Made by a program: the position numbers and the translations under genes. A stretch of DNA of 64,000 bases from Lucinisca nassula (taxonomy: Eukaryota; Mollusca; Bivalvia; Lucinida; Lucinidae). Under the pieces are notes generated by a model that did no database searches, had not been told where the DNA came from, and worked only from the letters and a program-made list of their open reading frames with translations. The stretch covers positions 86,216,651 to 86,280,650 of the forward strand of contig OY757026.1 in assembly GCA_963580285.1 (NCBI GenBank). The letters are read 5' to 3'. Below, piece after piece: positions 32,201 through 44,377 of this stretch; within the stretch, counting starts at the first letter, position 1; every line of letters begins with the position of its first letter.

Positions 32201-35200
32201 TGTTTATCCTTCGCTCTGAACATGTGTTCGGAATTTCTGTTCTAAAAATAAATCTGTCACTTTACACATACATGGCGGCAGTATCGTCTCTGAGTGTCGT
32301 TACTTATGGCATGGTATTCAGCGTCAAATTTTTTTCCGATTCAGGCATGGCCTAAGCAAACAAGGCCAAAAATGAACGTCGCATAACGTCATATATGGGG
32401 ATTCTATTTTTGTCACAAACTAAAAATAGATCTAACTAGTGTTCAAAACCTAGTTAGGGAATCCCTCTCAAACTTGTTTACCTGTCATCATAATTGTTCG
32501 CATTTTTGCATAAAATGCATTCATTTGTATTGTTTTAAAGAAAAGTACCGGCTATATATATTTTATTTTTGGAAGCATTTTTTCCGGACAGCTCAATAAT
32601 GCACCTTTAAAGAATACAATAAAACAAATGCTGTGGATATTTGTTAGAATCGCCTCATCGAGGCGATTCTAACAAATATCCACATTTGTTAATTTGAAGC
32701 AATTAAGGGAAATTAGCCACTTATCACATATTATAGTAGTGGCAATTTCTATATACATGTTTGTTTGTTTGTTTGATTTGAGGTTTAAAGCTCCAACTGA
32801 CAATGTATAGGTAATTTTGGAGACATTGCTGTTTTGATTTGTTTGATTGATTTCAGGTTCAACGTCCCCGTCAACCCTGTCAAGGTCATTTTGGAGACGT
32901 TGCTTCAAATTTTGTGGGAATTTTACCCGACATTGAGATGAAATGACATCTCAAGCCCTGTCGCCCAATGAAACCAACAGGGTTTATAAGCATGGACAGT
33001 CCCACTCGCACCAGTTTGCCTGGGCAGGCTTAGATCCTCTAGACGGTTTACTAGGACTCGTTGTGCGGTCGGTTTCAGCTCTGTGCGTGGAAGCATCATG
33101 CAGCCCATCTATTTCTTCAAGCCCCGATGGGCGGGGGAGTCTATATACATGTACTGGCAAAAGGAAGTTAACCAATAAGTGAATCTGTCGGATGATGTCC
33201 ACCTGACATGCACCCGCCCACTCACTATTTTAAACAGAATGATTCTGAAGAAAAACAAGATGTGTTTATGAAATACGAACATGTCCCTGGGCATGGTCAT
33301 TTTTTCAAAGTTGGTCACAGCTCAAGGTCAAGGTCACAAGTCAAGATTTTTTGTTTTAGTGGGAAGCCCTTGACACAAGGAACTTTCATGCCAAATATGA
33401 AGGCTCTATCTTAAAAATATGAAGGCTCTATCTTAAATGGTTCAAAAGTTATGAACAATAATATTTTTTTCTCTTAAAGTAGGTCATAGGCCAAGGTCAC
33501 AGGTCAAAATGTTTTGCATGAATGTAACCCTCTTGTCACAAGGAACCTACATGCCAAATATGAAAGCTCTTATCTTAAACAGTTCAAAAGTTATGATTTT
33601 AATTTTCTTTTAAGAATGTCAAAGGTCCAGGTCATGGTCAAACAATTTTGCATCAATGTAAAGCACTTATCACAGGGAACCCACATGCCAAATATGAAGG
33701 CCGCATCTCAATCAGTTCAAAGGTTAAAACCAATGTTAACTTTTTCTTTTATATAGGTCAAAGGTCAAGGTCACAGGTCAAAATGTTTTGCATGAATGTA
33801 ACAAGGAACATATATGCCAAATATGAAAGCTGTATCTCAAGCGGTTCAAAAGTTATGACCAATGTTATTTTTTTCTTTTAAGTAGGTTAAAGGTCAAGGT
33901 CACAGGTCAGATTTTTTGCATGAATGTGAAGCTTTTATCACAAGGAACCTTCATGCAAAATATAAATGCTCTATCTGAAACGGTTCAAAAGTTATGACCA
34001 ATGTTAAAGTTGTCCACTTACAAACCAACCAACCAACAAACAAACAGACCCACAAACAAACAAACAAACAAATAGACAGAGCAAAAACAACATGTCCCCG
34101 CATAAAAATCGAAAAAAATGACCATAAATTGTAATTTTCCGGTATACTCTATAGATTTTGCTTGGATATAACATGGCTGTTTAACTAAGTCCATTTTTTG
34201 GCATTGGACCTCAACAATAAGTGATAACAAGAAAGCAGATTGAGGGACAGCCAAATCCCTCGCCGCACTTGAATAACAAGGCTCAACCTTATGACCTTCA
34301 TCCGTGACCTTGAGTTGGCATGGTTTATTTATGGGTCAGTTCGGGGGACTATTCAGTCAAAGTTTAATGAAAATCCTTCCAGGGGTAAAGGAGATAAGGA
34401 ACAGACACAAAATTCAAAGTTTCAAATTATTTCGTTATGTCAAGTACCCACACCATATGTTTCTATCAAGAAGTAAGATAATTATCTTCTTTATTCCTAC
34501 TTAGCTGGCACTATTTTCCTTATAAAATATTTATCGAAGAAAGAAAAACAACTAACTATCCTGTCTTTTTTTTTCCTTACATGACAAACAAACTTATTCT
34601 TTTATTGGGCCTCAGTACTATTATGGGATGTAACTCACCTATTGCTAAAAATATATCATTAACATTCATTGCTGTTTTTGCTGAAGTTTCCATAAATAAT
34701 AAACTGTTTTCTTCTGCATATGCTTGAGCTTCCTGAAAAAAAAAACAACAACAACAAACAATGAAACAGAATTTCTTACATATAGCCCCGGAAAAGAGGG
34801 GGTATAGCTAAGGTTGGCATTATTAATCGGATAATCGAATAATCTATCGATAAATTCCACAAAAATGATTACCATTACTGATTTGCTTGTAGTAGATTGT
34901 TTGATAAGTACAAATTACTACCTAAAATGGCTGGATGGGTGGCAAACAGTGCAGACCCTGATGAGACATCACATTCTGCATGTCTCATCTGGGTCTACAC
35001 TGTTTACTCAGGCCTGTCTGTTAAAATACGTATGATAAAGTACAGCATATGGCAAGAGTCATGCTGCGACAGAAAGCCAGATTTACAAAACATTATGACC
35101 AAATCTTCAGTGATTACTAATTGATTATCGATCAAAATGGAATGACTGATAATCGATTATCATTTCAGCTCCGATTAGCCAGCCCTCGGTGTAGCCCGGT

Positions 35201-38200
35201 GTTCACATATTATTTTTCCTATTTCTGCACGAAAACATTTTTTTTTTGTTTTGGTTTGGGTTTTCAGCCCATTCAAGATTATTTCACTTATATTCATCAG
35301 AGATGGGCGAAGACTGGAGAACACAGAAAAAAAATAGCTATCGGAAGAGATGGCAAATCCCCCGACCAAAAGCCAATATGGCCTTCAGAAGATTGTTCAC
35401 CAATAGAAAGTGCACCAGAATTAAACCAGCAATATATCACAAAAGTATTGCAGTTATGGCCATCACAAGATTATAGTGTCAGGGGGGATAACGAAACAAG
35501 AGGCCCATGGGCCACTATGCTCAGGCAGGCACTGCCAACTGGCAGCCATGTATGGTTTTAATTTATTGATTATAAAGTCTCCCAAATGAACCCCCATTTC
35601 ATGAGGACTCTTTATCTGAAATATTATGCCTTTTCTGAAGTGGAAGGGTGGGAGATGACCCGACAGAGCCCAATTTGACATCATTGAATGCATCTTATCA
35701 TAAGGAACAAGAAAATATATGGTTTATGGGTGGGGGGAGGGGATCTTAACGGTTTCTGAGATATTGGGCCTTTTATGAAGTGGAGATAATGGGGAATGGC
35801 CCGGGCACATCCCAAGAGACCCCCTGGTTGGTGCCTCTGAATGCGTTTTATCATAAAAAACGAGAATGTATACCCGGTATATGGTTTAGGGGTGGGAATC
35901 TGATAGGTTTCTGAGATTTATCGCATTTTATGAAGTGGCAGGGTGGGGCATGGCCAAAGCACACCCCTGAAGACCCCTAGGTTGGACTCACTGAATGCCT
36001 CTTATCATAAAGAACAAGAATATATATGGATAAGGGGTGGGGATCTGAACGTTTTCTGAGAACTTGGGGCCTTTTATGGAGTGGAGGGGGTAGGACATGG
36101 CCCGGGCACATCCCAGAGGACCCTCAGGTTGGTGTAACCGAATGCATCTTATCATAAGAAACAAGAATATATATGGTTTTCGGGTGGGGATCTGAAAGGT
36201 TGCCGAGATATATTGCCTTTTATGAAGTGGAGGGGTGGGGCAATGGCGCATCCCGGGGGACCCCTAGGTTGGTATCACTGAATGCGTCTTACCAAAAGAA
36301 ACAGGAATGGCCTTTTATGAAGTGAAGGGGGTGGGGCAGGGCCCTGACCCATCCCAGGGGGCCTCCAGGTTGGTGTCATTGAATGTGTCTTATCGTAAGG
36401 AACAACTAGAGCTGTCAGTGAAACTGACTAGGGCCCCGGCAGCGCTATCAGAGGAGTAGTAAAAAATTTGTGGACGGACAGATGGACAGACAGACAGACA
36501 GACGGACGGATGGACAGAGTGATTACTATAGGGCACCCACACTTTCAGTGCGGGGCCCTAATAAGAAAGTTATGGAGGATAAAAAAAATTGTGGACGGAC
36601 AGACTGACAGACAGACAGACGGACGGACAGAGTGATTACTATAGGGCACCCACACTTTCAGTGCGGGGCCACATTATGGTTAACATTTCTGCCAAGTAAT
36701 ATTCAAATCCATCCAGGAATAATAACAAAGTTATTAATTGGACACAGGAAAGACCCTTTTTTGCCCTTTAACCTCTAAGTATGACCTTGACCTTTGAGGT
36801 ACGGACCTGAGTCTTGCGCGCAACACTCCATCACATTATGGTTAACATTTCTGCCATCCAGGAATAATAATAACAAAGTTATTAATTGGACACAGGAAAG
36901 ACCCTTTTTTGACCTTTAACCTCTAAGTATGACCTTGACCTTTGAGGTACGGACCTAAGTCTTGCGCGCAACACTCCATCACATTATGGTTAACATTTCT
37001 GCCAAGTAATATTTAAATCCATCCAGGAATAAGAAAGTTATGGAGGATAAAAAAAAATTGTGGACGGACAGACGGACGGACAGACAGACGGACGGACAGA
37101 GTGATTACTATAGGGCACCCACACTTTCAGTGCGGGGCCCTAATAATATATATGGTTTAGGGGTGGGGATCGGTAAGGTTTCCGAGATATTGGGCCTTTT
37201 ATGAAGTGGAGGGGGTGGGGCAAGACCCCGGCGCATCCCGGGGGGGGGCCATAGGTTGGTGTCAATGAATGTATCTTATCATAAAGAAAAAAAATATATA
37301 TGGTTTAGGGGTGGGGGTCTAAAAGGTTTCTGAGATATATGGCCTTTTATGTAGTGGAGGGGGTGGGGCATGGCCCCGGCGCATCCCGGGGCCCCCAGGT
37401 TAGTGTAACTGAATGTGTCTTATCACAAGGAAAAAGAATATATATGGTTTAGGGGTGGGGATCTGTACAGTTTCCAAGATATTGGGCCTTTTATGAAGTG
37501 GAGGGGGTGGGGCAAGGCCCCAGCGCATCCGGGGGCCCCCAGGTTGGTGTCAATGAATGTGTCTTATCATAAGGAACAATAATATATATGGTTTAGGGGT
37601 GGGGATCTGTAAGGTTTTAGAGTTATGGCCATCACAAGGTTATATTGTCAGGGGAGATAACTCAAAAACCATGGCACCCAGAGTTGTGGTTCTTGTGCAT
37701 GACACACGGTCTCGGCCTTGTGAACAACTGTGTCAGGTATCATCAATATATCTTAAAGGGTATTGGAGTTATGGCCATCACAAGGTAGTCACTCAATTTT
37801 ATTGGAAGGGGAGATAACTCAAAAACCATGACAACCAGCATTGTGGTTCTTGTGCATGACACGCCATCTCAGACTTGTGAACAAATGTGCCAGGTACCAT
37901 CAACATACCTCAAAGGGTATTGGAGTTATGGCCATCACAAAGTAGTCATTCTATTTTAATACCAGAAATTCAACTTCGGTGAAGTTGATGTCGCACCTGC
38001 TCCCCACCTGCCCCACACAAAAAACTAAAAGTTTATTTAAGGCAGAAGAAATGAATATAGGGCTTTGAGAAGAATCCATAGCCTATATATGTGAGGTAAA
38101 AAACTGACTAAGTTCACAATGTGGAAAAAGTGATAAAAATTGATCCCAAGATAAAGTCAAAACCACATGCACATCCTCATACCATAGGTAAAAACACACA

Positions 38201-41200
38201 CAAAGTTTTAAAATGATCAATATAAAACTGTAAGAGAAGTTGCGATGACAAGAGGTACCTATTGTATATCAACTAAAGCTTAAAATTTGCTAAGTTCACA
38301 ATGTGCAAAAGTGAAAAAAAAATATTCTGAGAATTATGTCGAAATCACATGCACAACCTCATACCATGGCGAAAGCACACGCAAAGTTTCAAACTGATCG
38401 GTATAAAACTGCAAGAGGAGTTGCGATGACAAGAGGTATCTATCATATATCAATTGAAGGTTAAAAATGACTGAGTTCACAATGTGGAAAAAGTGAAAAA
38501 AAATGATCCGACGATAAAGTCCAAACCACATGCGCATCCTCATACCATAGCGAAAGCACACGCAAAGTTTCAAAATGATCGGTATAAAACTGCAAGAGGA
38601 GTTGCGATGACAAGAGGTACCTATCATATATCAATCGAAGGTTAAAAATGACTAAGTTCACAATGTGGAAAAAGTGACAAAAATTTATCCGAAGATAAAG
38701 TCCAAACCACATGCGCATCCTCATAGCATGGTAAAATCACACACAAAGTTTCAAAATAATCGGTATGAAACTGTAGGAGGAGTTGCGATGACAAGAGGTA
38801 CCTATCGTATATCAAATGAAGCTTAAAAATGGCTAAGTTCATAATGTGCAAAAAGCGGAAAAAAATATTCTGAAAATTATGTCGAAACCACATGCACATC
38901 CTCATACCATGGTGAAAGCACATGCAAAGTTTCAAAATGATCGGTATAAAACTGCAAGAGGAGTTGCGATGACAAGAGGTACGTATCGCATACCTAAAAA
39001 TGACTAAGTTCACAATATGGAAAAAGTGACAAAAATTGATTCGAAGATTAAGTCCAAACCACATGCGCATCCTCATACCATGGCGAAAGCACATGCAAAG
39101 TTTCCAAATGATCGGTCTAAAAGTGTAGGAGGAGTTGCGATGACAAGACATCCAGTGTAAAATGTTGACGGACGGACGGGCGAACGGACGGACGGACGGA
39201 CGGAAACTTGCACGCCTATGTCTTCCTGCTAAAGCAGGTGCGACAAAAAGGGGAGATAACTAAAAAAGTATGCAATCCAGAGTTCTGGTTCTTGCGCATG
39301 ACACGCCGTCTCAGCCTTGTGAACAATTGTGCCAAGAACCATCAATGAATCTCAAAGGGTATAGGAGTTAGGGCCATCACAAGGTTGCGTCTACGGACGG
39401 ACGGACAGACGGACGCCAGGCTGATCACTATATCCCCCGAACCTATTCGGTCGGGGATAAAAACACAGGAGCAAATTCTTTCCTTTAATGACATGGGAGA
39501 CAAAAATACTTTTGCAGGAGTTGCCTCCCCTGAAGGTGTTCCCATTCTCCTTAATCTTGGGAATGTATGCTGTGTGTACTCAGCAGGATTGCCTCCTCAC
39601 CTGGCACTATGATCAGACTTATGCCCAGAACATGGCCCCCGCCCATCGGGGCTTGAAGAAATAGATGGGCTGCACGATGCTTCCACGCAGAGCTGAAAGC
39701 GACCCGCACACGAGTACTGGTAAACTGATTAGAGGATCTAAGTCTGCCCAGGCAAAGCGGTGTGAGGCGGCCCGTCCATGCTTATAAACCCTATTGGTTT
39801 CATCGGGCGGCAGGGCTTGAGATGTCATTTCATCTCAAAGTCAGGTAAAAGTCCCACAAAATTGGAAGCAACATCTCCAAAATAACCTTTACAGTGTTGA
39901 CGGGGACGTTAAACCTCAAATCAAACAAATGCCCAGAACAAATTTCAATAGCCCCGAAGGTGGTCGAGCCGTATTTAGCCCATGTCGATCATGTCAATTT
40001 ACACACTATTCCTGGATGCCTAGGCTTACACAATGTATGGTACATATATGCGGTCAACCAGTACAGTGTACATTCTTTCGCCATGGCAATACATATAGTC
40101 ATGTTCTTCCCATATAGCTGAATTAAGAAGGGCAGTTGTAAGTGTCTGGAGAAGAAAGTAGTGCTTATAAAGCTGCTTCAATGAAAAGCGAGGTTAGGTA
40201 AACTGATCAACTTAATAAACCCTTAACCCTTGTCCTACTGAGCCCTGATATGTCTTATCTTTCAAACAATGTAGATCCAGATCAGATGGCTTCTGAGAAG
40301 CCATCTGATCAGGATCTTCATTGTTTGTCATTCAGTTTATGAATTTGTTGCAGTGATTTGCATAAAGAAATCTGATTGGTTCATAAGCAGTGGTGGGTGT
40401 GGCATATTTAAATATTCAGCAGGTCAAGGGTTAATAGCGTTGACTGGGCCATTAAACACCAGTCAACAAACAAAACTTACATCATACTCAACCATTCTCT
40501 TGTTCGCTAAATCAGCTTTGTTTCCCGCTAACGCTATAACTATATTAGGACTGGCTTGTCTCTGTAGTTCTTTTACCCAGGTTTTCGCTCTACCAAATGT
40601 GTCCTGTAAAATAAAATGTAAAATGTCATTATCATATGATGTCAAAGCTCCACCAAAAGAATATGGGCTTTCCCTGGGTTTTACATCACTTTTTAATTTT
40701 AGGGGTCTCATTACGATAACTCACCCATGCGTCATAGAGCATTTTTCACATCTCCAAAATGGCTACTTTTCTGTTGAAATCATCATCAACGGATTTTTTA
40801 TTAAAGTGCAGGTACAAGGGCAATGTCCACATACGTGGGCCCCCTTCCAGGTAGCTGGATATCCGTAAATATGCCACACCCACCACTGCAGGTACAGGGG
40901 CAATGTCCACATACGTGAGCCCCCTTCCAGGTATAAAATCCGCGATATTTTTCTTATAAATGCTCAAAACATAGGCTGTGGGTGCTTGTTAGAACCGCCT
41001 CATTGAGGCGGTTCTAACGAGTATTCACAACCTATGTCTTGGAGCAGAAATAAGAAAAATAATGTATACCCCTGTAAACCCCAGTTTTCTATATATGAAG
41101 TGGGGTTTAGGGGGGGGTCTTCATTTCACGGACTTGTTCACGTGATGTTGGATGTAGACGTCACAACAATAGGGACCCAACCACAAATTTATGGGGTCCA

Positions 41201-44200
41201 GATATACAGGGCACTTTGAAATGACCAAAAAATATATCCTATTTTAGTTATGGACACAAAATGTAGTCATTATAATGCTGGTGTTTTGGCTGTGTGGGCT
41301 GCTGATGTTGAAACTGAATCCTTGCTAACAGGTGTTGGTAACTCGGATATCTGTCTTGTTGTCTCTATCATTGCTATTTTTAAGCTCCTGAGCAGAACAT
41401 TTGGAATGATGTAAGTTATCTTTATATCCGTTGCTTTTAAAACAAGGGCCTGTGGATATTGTGAACGCCTCCGTCCATCAGTCTGTCCATAATGGCTCAT
41501 GCTTATCCCCACCTTAGCCAATGGCTGGAATGCAACCAAATTTGCTACAAGGCTTCATTACATGATGAGGCGTGTGAGAGCCGAATTAAATTTGGGTGTA
41601 CTGCCCTGGGGCTATGCCCCACCCGCTCCACGCCAGAAAAAGCCTAATATCTCAGAAACCTGTCAGATCTTCACCCCTAAACTATAAACATTCTTGCTTC
41701 TTTTGTTAACACATTTAGAGATGCCAACCAGGGTGCACCCCAGGTTGCTCTGCCCCATGCCATGCCCCACCCTCAACTCCTTGAAAGGATATATATTTCA
41801 AAAAACATTCATATCCCAACCCCTAAACCATATATACTTTTTTCTTACATGTAGAATGATCAGGTTCTGATGAAACGGTAAAGTTTTTTTTCCTTACTTT
41901 ATTTTGGTTTTTCAAGGTTATTTCACTTATTTCGAGCCTGCAAAAACCAGGGCCCAGTTGTTCAAAGCATCGTTAGCTTAACAAGCTCATTAGTGGTCAT
42001 ATTGTTAACTGTTCTAGCAAGTACAATATTTAAAATTTTGGTATTTTTGCTGAAAAAATGTGAGCAGCAATTTGCAAAAGCTGCTCAGATTTTTTCACCA
42101 AAAAATAGGAGCATATTATTTGCCATAATAAATTATCAAAGTTTTAACGATACCTAACAATGTCATTAGTTTTGAACAACTAGTCAGGGCGGAAGAAATT
42201 TGAAAATTCAATTCGCACAACATACCAGCCAGAAAAGGTTTGAATGCACCAACGGCAGGCCCTACCCTTCTGCAACATTTCTAGGTATGTTGTAGAGTCA
42301 GATTGTGGTAGCAGTTTTTGAGGAGCGGGCTATTTCTAGACCTACCCTAGGATATTACTATTTTTCCCAAAAGCAAGACTGGTAGAATATAAACGATCCT
42401 TACGGACGTGTGGATGCATTTATTTCTGCCTATAGTCTGATTGTGAAGCCTCTAACTAGTATATACAAGTCTTTATGTATGGAACCGTCGATTTAGACAA
42501 GTTTTCCCCATTTTATTTAGCCACAAATACCCCACCCACTAAGAAATATATAGACACATTCGTAAATATCGTATATAAGCGCACTCATTGGTTATTTTGT
42601 GCGTTTGTTTGATATACAGATGAGACTTAGTCATCTGATACTACATTTAAGCACAAATGAAGGTTTCATAACTTTGAATTTTAATGCTAATATGCAGTAT
42701 GTGTGTGTCTAGAGCATTTCACTTTATCATAATCATAACCACTGGTAATATTCCAACAGTTAAACTTCCTGTGATTTCTTGCAGTCAGTTTACTCGCAGC
42801 ATTTGCACACATATGGGTAATCATATGACATTTTAAGGTATGCCAGGGTTGCTTGAATGTATTTCTTAAGTGTTTTACATAATAAGGTACCCCACCCACT
42901 ACTGCATATAACTGGTACCCCACCCACTACTGCATATATCTCATCCCCGGATCAACTATCTGAGGGGTTTGATACGACACTACTTTTGAACCTGAATAAT
43001 AATCTTCCTCTCAGTCAACATCTTGATCTGCAGATTCATCTACAGCATTGAAACTATTCATGCAACTGTCGTCTGCCATACATGCGCATGCTTCGGTACA
43101 CGACAGTTCGTTTGTTTTACAAATGCAGAGAGAACCTTTGCATGCCGATTTCTTGCAGCTGCATGTCGTGAGTTCTATCAGTCCTTTTGGGGCCGGATCT
43201 TTCGTCATTAAAATGGGTTTCAGAACTTCGTTCACGGTTTCCCATCCACACCGGGTCGGGGAAGGCAGTGCTTGCATAGCAAAAAGTGACCGTTTCCACA
43301 CAAGTGCCTGATAGTTTGCCCATCTTAGATGTATCACTAAGCTGTCATGTGTGGGTGGAATTCCTTCATTTTTCTGTTGTTTTTGACAGAACAGCTTGTG
43401 TACAGACTGCAAACAAATCTCTCAATGTCTCGGCAAGATTTTCATTTAAGTTTTCAGCTTTTCCCAGCGATGCCAATGCTTTTTGATAAGCCGTACTTTG
43501 ATACATTACATCCCAGGATTTCCTTTTCCCCTTCCCACAGAAACAGCTTACTGAATCACATCCAGTGACAGCATGAAAACCCGGTAGCGCAGCACACACT
43601 GATTGTCCAAGTTTTTCACAAACTTGATGAATGGGGATGAATCTGAGTTTATCACGCACACCTGTTTTGAACCATAATTCTTCGCAATGAATGCTTTTGA
43701 AATGTGTCGCACAAAGGACAGCTACGTCTGTATCAGGTGACTGTATGATGATACGCTTGAACATGTTTGATGCATGTTTTGCGTGAAGCAGCATCCTCGT
43801 ATTGGCCTCTTCGTGATCGCTGAATAACTCATTCACATCTTCACATTCACCTTTCTTGATACTGGTAGCCTTTAGGTTTTCCGAAAAGCCACCGCCAATT
43901 ACAATCTCGTTGTTAGATTCCAAATTGGCAATGCCATGCTCACACCACAATTCTACTAGGAAACTGCATAAATTGCGTTTATTTTGTATATTTGTTATAT
44001 ACTTCGTCCACTGTTTTGGAAACCGGCCCCGATAGCTCAGTTGGTAGAGTGTCCGCTCCGGGGAACGGGAGGTCTGGGGTTCGACCCCGGGCCGCGACAT
44101 ACCAAAGTCGTTAAAAATGGTACTAGCTGCTCCTCGTTTGGCACTCAGATTTACGGGGTAGAGCTAGGACTGGTCGATCCAGTGTCAGGATAATGTGACT

Positions 44201-44339
44201 GGGTGTGGTATCATGTAATGTGTCTGGGACATGATACTTCAGTGAGGCAGCACTATAAATGTGAGCATTGAGCTCCCTGTCGCAACCAGACACCGTCGTG
44301 ATATGACTGAAAAATTGTTGAAAGCGACGTTAAACCCGA

Positions 44340-44377
<38 letters not shown>

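Larger units (their letters stand above)
35340..39459 (+). repeat. Outer element of a four-deep Helitron-like nest
   Basis: 5' inverted repeat ATCCCCCGACC (35357-35367); 3' GGTCGGGGAT within a hairpin (39449-39458) after a GGACGGACGGACAGACGG tract. Body units (GTTATGGCCATCACAAGGTT, AGGGGAGATAACTCAAAAAC, TTGTGCATGACAC) appear at 35450-35494, 37611-37962 and 39246-39390, i.e. interrupted twice. Confidence 0.7.

Noticed and set aside
38642..39151. 169-residue minus open frame with three repeated segments
   Set aside because: Lies wholly inside the about 180-bp tandem array of a Helitron-like element; units are a multiple of three by chance and diverge with stops elsewhere.
40353..40868. 171-residue plus open frame across 40.4-40.9 kb
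   Set aside because: Antisense to Rab5 exon 3 and continuing into a LINE fragment; no protein features.
43048..43568. Plus-strand open frames of 60-87 residues
   Set aside because: Antisense shadows of the conserved minus-strand pseudogene.
44024..44100. tRNA gene
   Set aside because: A and B boxes are present but acceptor-stem pairing is poor and the sequence continues into a SINE body with target duplications; likewise at 8694, 9150-9224 and 31350-31426.
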